Translations under genes and position numbers: made by a program
From: Thalassotalea litorea
GTDB lineage: Bacteria; Pseudomonadota; Gammaproteobacteria; Enterobacterales; Alteromonadaceae
Direction of reading: 5' to 3'
Length of the DNA: 64,000 nt
NCBI RefSeq assembly: GCF_005843925.1
Contig: NZ_VCBC01000002.1
Location: 1-64,000, forward strand
Notes under the pieces: model-generated
Seen by the model: only the letters and a program-made list of their open reading frames with translations
What the model was told of the DNA's origin: nothing
Databases searched by the model: none
Shown here: piece by piece, positions 18,500 to 28,128 of the stretch
How the letters are laid out: each line of letters begins with the position of its first letter
Position numbering within the stretch: position 1 is the first letter of the stretch

Positions 18500-20146
18500 T
18501 TACAGGCCGGCCTTGGTAAATACCGCACTGACTAATACTTGCGCTTCGGCAATAATCGCCTCAAGGTGTTCTTGAGAGACAAAACTCTCAGCGTAGATTT
18601 TATAAATTTCTTCGGTACCCGACGGACGTGCTGCAAACCAGCCGTTTTCGGTCACTACTTTTAAACCACCAATCGCTGCACCATTACCCGGTGCGTGTGA
18701 AAGAATATCCGTGATCGTTTCACCGGCTAAGTCGGTTTGTTCAATATCGTCTTTGCTCAATGAGGTTAATACGGCTTTTTGCGCAGTGGTGGCCACCGCT
18801 TCGACGCGTCCATAGCATGGTGTTCCGAGCTCTTCCGCCAGGCTTAAATACCATTGATATGGGTCTTTACCTGTGACCGCTAAAATTTCTGCGGCAAGCA
18901 AAGCAAGAATAAATCCATCTTTATCCGTAGTCCAACAGCTACCATCAAGGGCTAAGAATGATGCACCGGCGCTTTCTTCACCACCAAACGCATAACTACT
19001 ATCGCATAGACCATCGACAAACCATTTAAAGCCAACGGGTACTTCAGACAGTGGACGCTGAAGTTTCTCTGCCAGACGATCTATCAATGAGCTAGAAACC
19101 AGAGTCTTGCCTATTTTTGCAGTTGCAGGCCATTGGCGGTGCGTTAGCAGATAATTAATTGCAACGGCCAGATAATGATTGGGGTTCATTAACCCACCGG
19201 TTTTAGTCACGATCCCGTGGCGATCAAAATCAGGGTCATTGCCAAGGGCAACATCGAAATCATCCTTCATCGCGATCAGACCTGCCATCGCATACGGCGA
19301 AGAGCAATCCATGCGAATTTTGCCATCTTTATCTAACGGCATAAATGCAAAGCTGGCATCAACAACCGGATTCACTACTGTGATGTCCAAGCCATATTGT
19401 TCAGCAATTTTAGGCCAGTAAGCAATACCGGAACCACCCAGTGGATCCACACCAATTTTCACACCTGCATCAGCAATGGCTTGCAGGTTTATCACTTTTG
19501 ACAATTCATTTACGTAAAAACCGATAAAGTCCTGACGCTGCAAAAGTGGTGAGTTCATCGCATCCTGCAATGAAACATGCTTCACATCTTGTAAATTGCT
19601 GGCAAGAAGCTCATTGGCTCGTTGCTCAATCAATTTAGTAATCTCACCTTCTGCCGGACCACCATGGGGGGGATTGTATTTAATGCCACCATCGGTTGGC
19701 GGATTATGAGAAGGCGTGATAATCAACCCGTCAGCGCGGGTGTCGCTGGTATCGTTATGGGCAATAATCAGTCGTGAAATCACCGGTGTTGGCGTAAACC
19801 CTTCATCATCTTGAATAACCACAGGAACATTATTTGCAATCAATACGCTAATCGCGTTGGCAAATGCCGGCTCAGATAGAGCGTGCGTATCCTTGCCTAA
19901 ATATAAAGGCCCGGTAAACCCCTGTTGATTACGATATTCGGCAACCGCTTGGCAAATGGCTAAAATATGCGGCTCGTTAAAGCTAATTTTAGTTGCGCTG
20001 CCACGGTGACCTGAAGTGCCAAAGCTAACGCGTTGCTCAGCAACATTAACGTCAGGTTTAAGCATAAAATAATCGCTCGTTAAGCGACCGATATTAATTC
20101 TATCCTGAGGACGCGCGGGTTTGCCTGCATGGGGGTGAACACTCAT
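18500..20146 (-). CDS. pgm: Phosphoglucomutase (alpha-D-glucose-specific)
   Basis: Interconverts glucose 1-phosphate and glucose 6-phosphate in the cytosol. The 548 residues agree with E. coli Pgm (546). FGTSGHRG is near the N-terminus, the phosphoserine loop is [11 protein letters not shown], the metal-binding loop is [10 protein letters not shown], and a sugar-binding GGEESAG follows. ARPSGTE near the C-terminus is the phosphate-binding motif. It lies directly downstream of seqA, as in E. coli. Confidence 0.97.
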   Translation of the reverse strand: MSVHPHAGKPARPQDRINIGRLTSDYFMLKPDVNVAEQRVSFGTSGHRGSATKISFNEPHILAICQAVAEYRNQQGFTGPLYLGKDTHALSEPAFANAISVLIANNVPVVIQDDEGFTPTPVISRLIIAHNDTSDTRADGLIITPSHNPPTDGGIKYNPPHGGPAEGEITKLIEQRANELLASNLQDVKHVSLQDAMNSPLLQRQDFIGFYVNELSKVINLQAIADAGVKIGVDPLGGSGIAYWPKIAEQYGLDITVVNPVVDASFAFMPLDKDGKIRMDCSSPYAMAGLIAMKDDFDVALGNDPDFDRHGIVTKTGGLMNPNHYLAVAINYLLTHRQWPATAKIGKTLVSSSLIDRLAEKLQRPLSEVPVGFKWFVDGLCDSSYAFGGEESAGASFLALDGSCWTTDKDGFILALLAAEILAVTGKDPYQWYLSLAEELGTPCYGRVEAVATTAQKAVLTSLSKDDIEQTDLAGETITDILSHAPGNGAAIGGLKVVTENGWFAARPSGTEEIYKIYAESFVSQEHLEAIIAEAQVLVSAVFTKAGL

Positions 20147-20183
20147 GGTATTTCCTTATTTACGATAGTGCGAAAGCGAATAA

Positions 20184-20765
20184 TTACAGAAAGTCGCGAA
20201 TGCTTTCAGCTTGTTCGTTGTTGTAGCCCAGCACCTGAGCCACATCCGTTAGCATTAACTTTTTCTTTGTCGTATTCGAGTTGGTTATTACCCAGTACTC
20301 CGAATCTGGAATTTGTTTTGGCTTGGAAGAACTGCCTGTTGCCAGCAAATCCGCTTCACTTTGAGCGAAATATAATCGGTCCCGACCACGAATATCCAAC
20401 ACTGCGGAAAATTGTTTCGGGTGAACACGATGTAAGTTGCCTAAGATATTTAAAAATCGGCCAACGGCGCCTCTTTCCATTGCCAGTTCTTCTTTGTTAA
20501 TTAAATCAAAAATATTCTGGCAGCTGGTTAATGTTTTCGCTTCCTGAACAACGTTCTCGGATTCTTCAACGACTGCGTGTTGTGATGCTGGATCTTCAGT
20601 GACTGCAGTATCTTCTGCGACAGGGTTTGATTTAACAGCCGCAGCTGACAGTTCTGCGTTTTCTGTCAATAGACGGCGAAGGATATCTGAGGCACTTTCG
20701 CCAATAAATTCCGTTTTACTCGCGATGTACTGATATAGTTCGTCTTCAATCTCAATTGTTTTCAT
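20184..20765 (-). CDS. seqA: Negative modulator of replication initiation SeqA
   Basis: Binds hemimethylated GATC sites, sequesters oriC and delays re-initiation. The N-terminal oligomerisation domain (MKTIEIEDELYQYIASKT, then ESASDILRRLL) and the C-terminal DNA-binding domain from about residue 80 (CQNIFDLIN, AVLDIRGRDRLYFA, SEYWVITNSNT) are both complete. A linker of about 40 residues rich in Ala, Val and Glu joins them. The presence of seqA implies Dam methylation in this organism. It starts the seqA-pgm unit and is divergent from ybfF. Confidence 0.97.
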   Translation of the reverse strand: MKTIEIEDELYQYIASKTEFIGESASDILRRLLTENAELSAAAVKSNPVAEDTAVTEDPASQHAVVEESENVVQEAKTLTSCQNIFDLINKEELAMERGAVGRFLNILGNLHRVHPKQFSAVLDIRGRDRLYFAQSEADLLATGSSSKPKQIPDSEYWVITNSNTTKKKLMLTDVAQVLGYNNEQAESIRDFL

Positions 20766-21017
20766 TTTAATACCACTGCTAAAAATTAGAGAGCCCCAGG
20801 CTTTAATTCAAAGATGGAAATCAAGCTTTTTGATCAATATTTGAACGAAATCAACCCTAAAGCCACTGATTAACTCTTATTATTTCAAAGATTATACTTG
20901 GCTTATAATCAACTCTCTACCCTATTGAACTGAAATTAGTGTAAATTATCGGGATTTATATAGGTCGAGTAATGTACTTGATTATTCATTTTCAATTCAA
21001 CGAGTAAAACGAGCATC

Positions 21018-21794
21018 ATGACAACCCTACTCAATTATCAACGAGGCGGCGCCGGAGCTACCGTAATCCTGATCCACGGTCTGTTTGGCGCCATGGATAA
21101 TCTCAACCATTTGGCTAAAGCGTTACAAGAAAAGTGTGATGTCATCCAGGTGGATGTTCGCAATCATGGTGACTCTTTTCACCATCACTCGATGGAATAT
21201 GATGATTTAGCAAACGATGTCTTTCATTTAATGGATCATCTCAACATTGAGCAATGCCACTTCGTTGGTCACTCGATGGGCGGGAAAATTGCAATGCAAT
21301 GTGCATTAACTCAGCCAAACCGCTGTAAAAGTCTGGTGGTTGCGGATATCGCCCCGGTGGCATACCCGCCACATCACAATCAAATCATTGCTGGTTTAAA
21401 GGCAATAAATGTCGAATCGATTCGCCAACGCCGAGATGCAGACAAGATCCTTGCCGAATATGAACCAACTTTAGGTGTACGTCAGTTTTTGTTAAAAAAT
21501 TTGGTCAAGTCAGAACACGGCTACCAATGGCGGGCCAGTATCGACAATATCGCCGATAGTTACCTTCACATTACCAAACCCGTGCGCCAGGATTGTCAAT
21601 ATTCAGGCCCAGTGTTGTTCATTAAAGGCGAGAATTCTGATTACATTGTTAATGAATACCGCGCCGCGATTGGCAAATTATTTCCCAATGCAAAAGCTCG
21701 GGTGATTAAGGATACTGGCCACTGGTTGCATGCCGAAAAACCCCTCGAATTTAATCGCGTTGTAGAACATTTTATTGAAAAAAATGACGTTTAA
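21018..21794 (+). CDS. ybfF: Alpha/beta-hydrolase esterase YbfF
   Basis: 258-residue serine hydrolase. The oxyanion-hole segment is LIHGLFGAMDN, the nucleophile elbow GHSMGGKIAM, and the catalytic His lies in DTGHWLHAEKP. E. coli YbfF cleaves acyl-CoA and short esters in vitro; its physiological substrate is uncertain. The gene is divergent from seqA and is followed by the DUF2788, ybfE, fldA and fur genes in the conserved order. Confidence 0.93.
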   Translation: MTTLLNYQRGGAGATVILIHGLFGAMDNLNHLAKALQEKCDVIQVDVRNHGDSFHHHSMEYDDLANDVFHLMDHLNIEQCHFVGHSMGGKIAMQCALTQPNRCKSLVVADIAPVAYPPHHNQIIAGLKAINVESIRQRRDADKILAEYEPTLGVRQFLLKNLVKSEHGYQWRASIDNIADSYLHITKPVRQDCQYSGPVLFIKGENSDYIVNEYRAAIGKLFPNAKARVIKDTGHWLHAEKPLEFNRVVEHFIEKNDV

Positions 21795-21879
21795 AATCTA
21801 ACAATATTTTTCACTGGACACTGATGTAATTTACCTAAGGCATATGCTATAGTGCCGCTCTGATTTTTAAGGGCGAATT

Positions 21880-22101
21880 ATGCTGGCAGAAAATTTAGAA
21901 TTAATTGAAACCATAGGTTTGAATTTATTTTTTCTCATTATTTTTTTCTTTATTGGGATGTCGATTCACGATGTGATGAAAAAAAATAACGTCCCGAAAA
22001 AAGGCCAATTTGTGGTGTATTTTGTATTATTCCTAGGCTGTGCTGGATTCATTGCCAAAGGCATTATTCAGTTCGTTTGGGAAACTAGAGGAATCGGCTA
22101 A
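21880..22101 (+). CDS. DUF2788 small membrane protein
   Basis: 73 residues with two hydrophobic segments, GLNLFFLIIFFFIGMSI and FVVYFVLFLGCAGFIAKGI, joined by a basic cytosolic loop (MKKNNVPKKGQ). This is the DUF2788 pattern found next to ybfE in many marine gammaproteobacteria; its function is unknown. AAGGG precedes ATG 21880. It ends 6 nt before ybfE, so the two are likely cotranscribed. Confidence 0.85.
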   Translation: MLAENLELIETIGLNLFFLIIFFFIGMSIHDVMKKNNVPKKGQFVVYFVLFLGCAGFIAKGIIQFVWETRGIG

Positions 22102-22107
22102 AATAGT

Positions 22108-22386
22108 ATGGCAAAAGAAGCAGCGGATCTGACCACTATTGACTTGTTTGTTGACGAAAAACGCCCTGGGCGTCCCCGAACCAACCCTTTTCCTCGGGAA
22201 GTACAGGTAAAAATCAATAAACGCAATCAAGTTAAGCGTGATAAAAATAAAGGTTTGAAACGAGTAGAGTTTAAAATCCATCACCAATTGTTCGAACAAT
22301 TGGATGAGATGGCACAAGATCAAGGCATTAGCCGCAGTGAGTTGATTGAAAACATATTGACTCAAGCGTTACAAGAAGACGCATAA
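22108..22386 (+). CDS. ybfE: YbfE, LexA-regulated ribbon-helix-helix protein
   Basis: 92-residue basic protein. A GRPRTNPFPR stretch is followed by a C-terminal ribbon-helix-helix-like segment (VEFKIHHQLFEQLDEMAQ, then GISRSELIENILTQAL), which suggests DNA binding. In E. coli ybfE is part of the SOS regulon. I see no clear CTGT-N8-ACAG box upstream here, so SOS control is not supported by the local sequence. Confidence 0.88.
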   Translation: MAKEAADLTTIDLFVDEKRPGRPRTNPFPREVQVKINKRNQVKRDKNKGLKRVEFKIHHQLFEQLDEMAQDQGISRSELIENILTQALQEDA

Positions 22387-22423
22387 ATAAAATTTAAATT
22401 TAGTAATTAAGGGTTTTAAAAAC

Positions 22424-22951
22424 ATGGCAACTGTTGGACTATTTTTCGGTAGTGATACAGGTAATACCGAAGCTGTCGCCAAAATGATCCAGAAAAAACT
22501 GGGTAAGAAAAACGTAGATGTGCGCGATATTGCCAAGAGCAGTAAAGAAGATATCGCAGCATTCGATCTACTAATCCTTGGTATCCCTACTTGGTACTAT
22601 GGCGAAAATCAATGTGATTGGGATGACTTCTTACCAGAACTGGAAGAAATTGATTTCACCGATAAGTTGGTTGCAATCTTTGGCCTTGGCGATCAAGAAG
22701 ATTACGCAGAGTACTTTGTTGATGCAATGGGACCGTTGCGTGATATCGTGGAATCGAAAGGCGCGATCTTGGTTGGTCATTGGCCAACTGATGGTTATGA
22801 ATTTGAAGCATCCAAAGGTTTGGTTGATGACGATAACTTCATCGGTCTTGCCCTTGACGAAGACCGTCAGCCAGAATTAACAGAAGAGCGTGTGGACGGT
22901 TGGATCGCACAATTAAATGACGAAATGGCTCTTTCTGAACTGTTAGATTAA
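22424..22951 (+). CDS. fldA: Flavodoxin I
   Basis: 175-residue long-chain flavodoxin, a low-potential FMN electron carrier. The phosphate loop GSDTGNTEAVA is at residues 9-19, the FMN-stacking Trp region is GIPTWYYGENQCDWDDF, and the second loop contains GLGDQEDYAEYF. It usually donates electrons to pyruvate formate-lyase activase, MetH and IspG/H. It has its own terminator before fur, the same order as in E. coli. Confidence 0.96.
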   Translation: MATVGLFFGSDTGNTEAVAKMIQKKLGKKNVDVRDIAKSSKEDIAAFDLLILGIPTWYYGENQCDWDDFLPELEEIDFTDKLVAIFGLGDQEDYAEYFVDAMGPLRDIVESKGAILVGHWPTDGYEFEASKGLVDDDNFIGLALDEDRQPELTEERVDGWIAQLNDEMALSELLD

Positions 22952-22975
22952 TCCAATAAATCGATTATCTATCGA

Positions 22976-23005
22976 AAAAGCCCTGCGGTTGCAGGGCTTT
23001 TCTTT
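22976..23005 (+). terminator. Rho-independent terminator of fldA
   Basis: AAAAGCCCTGC (22976-22986), loop GGTT, GCAGGGCTTTT (22991-23001), followed by CTTTG. Confidence 0.85.
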
Positions 23006-23124
23006 GCCAGGAATTGGTTGAAGATAAATGCAATCCTTTAAATATTTGTAATTTAGGGGTTTTAACCTCTCGTTAATGCCCCTATAATTTCCTATTAATT
23101 ATCGTTTAATAAAGCAGGTTTTCC

Positions 23125-23568
23125 ATGCCGGAACAAAATGAAGAACTAAAAAGGGCTGGATTAAAAGTAACGCTTCCGCGAGTAAAAATTCTCGACATTT
23201 TACAAAATCCGGATAACCAGCACATTAGTGCTGAGGACGTTTACAAAATCCTTCTCGAGCAACATGAAGAAATTGGCCTGGCAACAGTTTATCGGGTGCT
23301 TAACCAATTTGATGATGCTGGAATTGTTAGCCGTCATCATTTTGAAGGTGGTAAATCTGTCTTTGAATTGTCGCACAAGGCTCATCACGACCACCTAGTC
23401 TGCTTAAAATGCGGGAAGGTGGTAGAGTTTGAAGACGATGTCATCGAGCAACGCCAAATCGACATTGCCAACAAAAACAAAATCAAACTAACGAACCACA
23501 GTCTGTACTTGTACGGCGAGTGCGAAGATGAAGACGCTTGTGAAGCATATCGAAAATCTAATCAATAA
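23125..23568 (+). CDS. fur: Ferric uptake regulator Fur
   Basis: 147-residue iron-responsive repressor. The winged-helix DNA-binding domain covers residues 1-83 (recognition region GLATVYRVLNQF). The metal site HHDHLVCLKCGKV includes the first structural CxxC pair, and a second Cys pair lies in GECEDEDACEAY. An AT-rich -10-like TATAAT (23083-23088) with a weak TTTTAA at 17 nt precedes it. No clear Fur box is visible in the 120 nt upstream. Confidence 0.97.
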   Translation: MPEQNEELKRAGLKVTLPRVKILDILQNPDNQHISAEDVYKILLEQHEEIGLATVYRVLNQFDDAGIVSRHHFEGGKSVFELSHKAHHDHLVCLKCGKVVEFEDDVIEQRQIDIANKNKIKLTNHSLYLYGECEDEDACEAYRKSNQ

Positions 23569-23578
23569 TCGTTGCTGA

Positions 23579-23606
23579 AAAAGGACCTAAAGGTCCTTTT
23601 CTTTTA
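23579..23606 (+). terminator. Rho-independent terminator of fur
   Basis: AAGGACC (23581-23587), loop TAAA, GGTCCTT (23592-23598), then TTCTTTT, 13 nt after the fur stop. Confidence 0.85.
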
Positions 23607-23696
23607 TCTACCAAAATATATTTTCAATGCATTTATTCACCAACAAATCAAAATTTTGGGTCGCTTTGGGCAAGGCATTAACGACGGAATAATTTT

Positions 23697-24122
23697 ATGA
23701 CAATCGAAATAACTTCATCCCCGTCTAAGCAAGATTTGAAAACGATCAGTTAAGGAATACAATCATTTAATCAGACGCATTTGTCTGATCCCGTTGTCTT
23801 TGAAGCCGATACTAAGTTTGCAGTATTTGCCAGAAACGACCAAGGAAAACTACAGGGTGGGATCCGGGCCAACGCATTTTGGAATTATTGCGTGATTGAA
23901 TTACTCTGGCTCAGTACGGAAACCCGAGGAACAGGAATAGGCACCAAATTAATGCTTGCTGCAGAGCAGTTTGCTGCTAGCAATGGCTTTGAGTACGTTC
24001 GCACTGAAACACTCGACTTCCAGGCAAAACACTTTTACCAAAAGCTTGGTTATCACGTATATGGCCAATTATCAGACCTTCCAAAAGGCCACACCACGTA
24101 TTGTTTAGTTAAGAAGCTTTAA
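23697..24122 (+). pseudogene. GNAT N-acetyltransferase gene with an early nonsense codon
   Basis: Reading from ATG 23697 gives MTIEITSSPSKQDLKTIS, then TAA at 23751-23753, and the same frame continues GIQSFNQTHLSDPVVFEAD into a complete GNAT domain with the acetyl-CoA loop STETRGTGIGTKLM and a QKLGYHVYG end. Relatives that I know begin in just this way, with a charged residue where the stop stands; one G-to-T change of GAA would explain it. The frame after the stop opens at TTG 23781 without any ribosome-binding site and would lack the first 28 residues. It may be inactive or make a short form. Confidence 0.75.
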
Positions 24123-24178
24123 AGTCCGTTAATCTTGGCAACCGCCAGGTTTTCTCTAACCAGCTTTACTGTCTTCTA

Positions 24179-24640
24179 TTATTTGCCATGCAATAACTGA
24201 GAGAAATGATGACTCGCGATATTAAATCCCTGATTTAAATATAACTTGTGGGCCAGAAAGCGTTGCACGCCTGAATCGAGATGCAGTTGCTCACAACCTT
24301 GTTCAATGGCATATTCCTGCAACCAGTTCAGCATTTTCTGGCCATACCCCCTCCCCCGAACCTTTTCATCGGTCACCAGATCGTCCAGGTAGATATGTTT
24401 TTTCCAAGCTAATTTGTAACTCAGAATAAATCCCGCCAGAGTAACCGGTTTTTCGTCCGCAACAAGCACTGCGATTTGATAGCCCGATTGCATTTGCACT
24501 TTGATGGTATCCATCAGGGATTTTTCAGTATATTGGCTTCTTAACGTTAGCATTATCTGAGCAACATCATGCAAAAATTCATCCGAATGTTGAGCTATAT
24601 TACCGTCGTTAATCAGTGTAATTGATATATGTGCAGGCAT
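24179..24640 (-). CDS. GNAT family N-acetyltransferase
   Basis: 153 residues. The acetyl-CoA-binding motif A is LVTDEKVRGRGYGQKMLNWL (about residues 88-107), followed by LHLDSGVQRFLAHKLYLNQGF, which is standard for the fold. The substrate is unknown. ATG 24640 has AGGA very close ahead, so the ribosome-binding site is poor. It is convergent with the broken GNAT gene and is followed upstream by a PhyH-like gene on the same strand. Confidence 0.85.
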   Translation of the reverse strand: MPAHISITLINDGNIAQHSDEFLHDVAQIMLTLRSQYTEKSLMDTIKVQMQSGYQIAVLVADEKPVTLAGFILSYKLAWKKHIYLDDLVTDEKVRGRGYGQKMLNWLQEYAIEQGCEQLHLDSGVQRFLAHKLYLNQGFNIASHHFSQLLHGK

Positions 24641-24686
24641 ATCCTGTATCCTGGTCGTTAGTCGTTAGTAGAGTGAAAGTGAACGT

Positions 24687-25517
24687 TCATTTATCATCCA
24701 AATGATTGATAGCATTTTCATACCAGCAAGGGTTATTAATATATTGGATTTGCGATTGCAGTGGCAAGTGTTTGTTATCTATATATTTAATCGTATCAGG
24801 ATGAGGCTTGCCCACACATAAATCCAATGCCAGGCGTTGCGGCTTACAATAATGCCCCCGGTGTATCATTTGAGCGCTGAAAACTAACGCATCACCCGCT
24901 TTCAGATCGATCAACTTACTTCCTGGTAGCGGTTGGTGATTTTCATTACCACTCAGTTGTAATCGAACATTGCGCTCCTTGTCTGTATCCCAACGTCTGT
25001 GGGTACCCGGTATCAATTCAATGCCAACTTCATCAATCAGGGGAATTCTGATATGAAGATTCAGCAATGTTTTTAGGTAATCTTTTTGAACGTCTTCAGT
25101 TTTTCCATTGTATTGAGTGTCTCGATGCCAATACGGTTTACGACGATTTTTATAAGGATTAAAAAACAATTGAGTATTATGAAAATACAGTTTATTTCCA
25201 AACACTCCCGACAGGGTTTCAATCATATTGATTGGCACCAATGAATTAAAAAAATGCCCCCTTTCACGGTCAGGACATTCTCCACCTTGAAAATAAATCG
25301 CTTCCGTTAGGCCATGCATATTTACCATGGCATATTGTTGAACGTCCCTTTCATTATCACTCATCCAGAACTGATATATGCGCTCGACTTCGGCAGTTAA
25401 CGCTTGTAATGCAGGAGATTTAAAGCATTCAGGAATTATAAAATACCCATCCGCCTCGTATTGTTGATGGTAGGTTGTTATCAAACTTATATCTGGCTTA
25501 GCTTTTATCTGTTTCAT
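24687..25517 (-). CDS. Phytanoyl-CoA dioxygenase (PhyH) family protein
   Basis: 276-residue Fe(II)/2-oxoglutarate dioxygenase-like protein. The facial triad is visible: His131 and Asp133 in YWHRDTQ and His219 in AQMIHRGHY. Arg228 in KPQRLALDL is placed to bind 2-oxoglutarate. I start at ATG 25517, which has AGGG 7 nt upstream, rather than the in-frame TTG at 25523. PhyH relatives act on very different substrates (lipids, ectoine, antibiotics), so the reaction cannot be named. The 35-bp repeat array lies just upstream of its promoter region. Confidence 0.85.
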   Translation of the reverse strand: MKQIKAKPDISLITTYHQQYEADGYFIIPECFKSPALQALTAEVERIYQFWMSDNERDVQQYAMVNMHGLTEAIYFQGGECPDRERGHFFNSLVPINMIETLSGVFGNKLYFHNTQLFFNPYKNRRKPYWHRDTQYNGKTEDVQKDYLKTLLNLHIRIPLIDEVGIELIPGTHRRWDTDKERNVRLQLSGNENHQPLPGSKLIDLKAGDALVFSAQMIHRGHYCKPQRLALDLCVGKPHPDTIKYIDNKHLPLQSQIQYINNPCWYENAINHLDDK

Positions 25518-25690
25518 CGACAATCCCTAAGTGCGTTGACTGAGACAACGTCATAGATGCAAAGGAACGTTGACTTTAAATGATATAACACTCGTCTTTT
25601 CACCAATATCACGTCCGCATATAAATATACAGTCAACATTGGTTGACATAACAATCAAACCATTTAAAAAATGATATGTCTATTTAATTA

Positions 25691-26104
25691 AGACACCCAC
25701 CATTATGGCCCAATTGCTTAGCTTTGTTTATACAATTTGCGTTGGTCCTAATTCACAAAGAACAAAACTAAACATGGGTGTCTTGATAAGCTCGAACCAA
25801 AGCTAAACATGGGTGTCTTGATAAGCTCGAACCAAAGCTAAACATGGGTGTCTTGATAAGCTCAAGCCAAAGCTAAACATGGGTGTCTTGATAAGCTCAA
25901 GCCAAAGCTAAACATGGGTGTCTTGATAAGCTCAAGCCAAAGCTAAACATGGGTGTCTTGATAAGCTCAAGCCAAAGCTAAACATGGGTGTCTTGATAAG
26001 CTCAAGCCAAAGCTAAACATGGGTGTCTTGATAAGCTCAAGCCAAAGCTAAACATGGGTGTCTTGATAAGCTCAAGCCAAAGCTAAACATGGGTGTCTTG
26101 ATAA
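25691..26104. repeat. 35-bp tandem repeat array with inverted outer copy (GGGTGTCT cluster 2)
   Basis: Ten copies of ATGGGTGTCTTGATAA start every 35 nt from 25774 to 26089. Nine units are full, and the tenth ends in ATAAACGCAG. Units 1-2 have the variant GCTCGAACC and units 3-9 GCTCAAGCC; otherwise they are identical. On the left a single reverse copy, AAGACACCCAC (25690-25700), followed by TTAGCTTTG (25718-25726), mirrors the unit end CAAAGCTAAAC, so the cluster has inverted ends. It holds no gene. Spacers are not unique, so it is not CRISPR. Confidence 0.9.
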
Positions 26105-26140
26105 ACGCAGTTTTGACAAACGCCTAGGGAATCGGCGGAT

Positions 26141-26176
26141 TTATAAACAAAAACGGAACCAAGCAGGTTCCGTTTT
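26141..26176 (-). terminator. Rho-independent terminator of glnS
   Basis: AAAACGGAACC (26150-26160), loop AAGCA, GGTTCCGTTTT (26166-26176). On the minus strand it continues with TTTGTTTATAA. It lies about 46 nt past the glnS stop. Confidence 0.85.
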
Positions 26177-26222
26177 AAGTGTATGGCTGTATGGGTGTGG
26201 TGCCACCCGTTAGTCGATGTGG

Positions 26223-27893
26223 CTAGCCAGAGATTTTTGCCCAGGTATCACGTAAACCGACGGTGCGGTTAAATACTAAGTTATCCGCACTGCCATCTTT
26301 GCTATCCAGACAGAAGTAGCCTTGACGCTCAAACTGAAACGCTTTTTCTGCTTCCGATGTGGCCAAATAAGGTTCAACTTTTGCACCTTTGATCACGGTG
26401 AGTGATTCTGGATTTAACACGCTATGGAAGTCTTCTTCACTTGCCGGGTTTGGTACGGTGAATAAACGGTCGTACAATCGAACTTCAGCATCTAGGCTTT
26501 CACTCGCGCTCACCCAATGAATAACACCTTTTACTTTACGTCCATCAGCTGGGTTTTTCCCTAAAGTATCGGGATCATAACTACAGTAAATCGTGGTGAT
26601 ATTACCATCTGCATCTTTTTCAACACGTTCGGCCTTGATCACATAGGCACCACGCAGGCGTACTTCTTTGCCAAGCACCAAACGTTTGTACTTTTTGTTC
26701 GCTTCTTCACGAAAGTCTTCTGCTTCGATCAACACTTCACGGGTAAATGGAACCGCTCGCGTCCCCATGGATTCATCATTTGGATGGTTTTTTACCGTTA
26801 GCGTCTCAACGCTATCTTCTTTGAAGTTTTCAATCACCACGCGAACCGGATCGAGTACCGCCATCGCACGAGGAGCATTTTCATTTAAGTCTTCTCGGAT
26901 ACAGGCTTCCAATACGCCCATTTCCACGGTGTTATCCATCTTGGTTACACCAATGCGCTGACAAAATTCACGAATCGACGCTGGTGTATAACCCCGACGA
27001 CGGAATCCCGCGATTGTTGGCATCCGAGGATCATCCCAGCCATTGACGAGTTTCTCTTCAACCAGATCGTTAAGCTTACGCTTGCTCATCACCGTATACT
27101 CAAGATTTAAGCGAGAAAATTCATACTGGCGAGGTTGTGTTGCAATAGAGATATTGTCGATAACCCAGTCATATAAACGACGATTGTCCTGAAATTCCAG
27201 CGTACATAGGGAATGGGTGATATTTTCCAAAGCATCCGAAATACAGTGAGTGAAATCGTACATCGGATAAATGCACCATTTGTCACCGGTTTGATGATGA
27301 TGAACAAATTTAACGCGGTAAATTACCGGATCACGCATACACATGAAACTAGACGTCATGTCTATTTTTGCACGCAGCGAACATTCGCCTTCTTTAAATT
27401 CGCCATTCTTCATTTTCTCAAATAAAGCCAGGTTCTCTTCAACCGACGTATCACGATATGGGCTATTTTTTCCGGGAGCGGTTAAAGTCCCACGATACTC
27501 ACGCATTTGTTCGCCATTAAGGAAATCCACATAGGCGAGTCCTTTCTCAATCAGCTCAACCGCATAACCGTATAGCTGGTCAAAATAGTTAGAGGAATAA
27601 CGCACATCTCCGGACCACTCAAACCCTAACCACTTCACGTCTTCCTGAATTGAATTAACGTAATCGATATCTTCTTTTTCCGGGTTAGTATCATCAAAAC
27701 GTAGGTTACATTGGCCCTGATAATCCTGGGCAATGCCAAAATTCAGACAAATAGACTTCGCATGACCAATGTGCAGATAGCCATTGGGCTCAGGAGGAAA
27801 ACGGGTATGAACGCCAGTGTGCTTCCCTGAATCCAGATCAGCATTGATGATTTGGCGAATAAAGTTGCTCGGACGGTTTTCAGTTTCCGACAT
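26223..27893 (-). CDS. glnS: Glutaminyl-tRNA synthetase
   Basis: Class I synthetase charging tRNA-Gln. The 556 residues match E. coli GlnS (554). The HIGH motif is in [16 protein letters not shown] and the KMSKS-type loop in TVMSKRKL, with the tRNA-contacting region [15 protein letters not shown]. The two C-terminal anticodon-binding beta-barrels are complete (ending [11 protein letters not shown]). ATG 27893 gives the usual N-terminus. Confidence 0.98.
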   Translation of the reverse strand: MSETENRPSNFIRQIINADLDSGKHTGVHTRFPPEPNGYLHIGHAKSICLNFGIAQDYQGQCNLRFDDTNPEKEDIDYVNSIQEDVKWLGFEWSGDVRYSSNYFDQLYGYAVELIEKGLAYVDFLNGEQMREYRGTLTAPGKNSPYRDTSVEENLALFEKMKNGEFKEGECSLRAKIDMTSSFMCMRDPVIYRVKFVHHHQTGDKWCIYPMYDFTHCISDALENITHSLCTLEFQDNRRLYDWVIDNISIATQPRQYEFSRLNLEYTVMSKRKLNDLVEEKLVNGWDDPRMPTIAGFRRRGYTPASIREFCQRIGVTKMDNTVEMGVLEACIREDLNENAPRAMAVLDPVRVVIENFKEDSVETLTVKNHPNDESMGTRAVPFTREVLIEAEDFREEANKKYKRLVLGKEVRLRGAYVIKAERVEKDADGNITTIYCSYDPDTLGKNPADGRKVKGVIHWVSASESLDAEVRLYDRLFTVPNPASEEDFHSVLNPESLTVIKGAKVEPYLATSEAEKAFQFERQGYFCLDSKDGSADNLVFNRTVGLRDTWAKISG

Positions 27894-28128
27894 CTAGTGA
27901 ACCTCAAAAAATACGTAAGAATTTAGATAAATAGCGACGCATTATAACAACACTATCTGTTATCTAATAGAGTGAATCGGGCAATATAAATAGGTTTTTA
28001 TAAAAAATGTAAGCGATGCGAATCCAATTTCTGGCAATCGTTAGTTCTGCACTATCAATAAGCAAAATCAAACTATAAGGAAAATTAAACAGCTACCGAC
28101 TCGCGCTTATTGCCAAGTTCCTACAAAA

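Noticed and set aside
21800..22110. LexA box for the ybfE unit
   Set aside because: I looked for CTGT-N8-ACAG upstream of the DUF2788 and ybfE genes and found no acceptable match.
23006..23124. Fur box in the fur promoter
   Set aside because: No GATAATGATTATC-like palindrome is present; only an AT-rich stretch with a -10-like TATAAT.
25774..26104. CRISPR array, suggested by ten regular repeats with a 35-bp period
   Set aside because: The linkers between the conserved 16-mers are practically identical, so there are no unique spacers, and there are no cas genes nearby. It is a simple tandem repeat.
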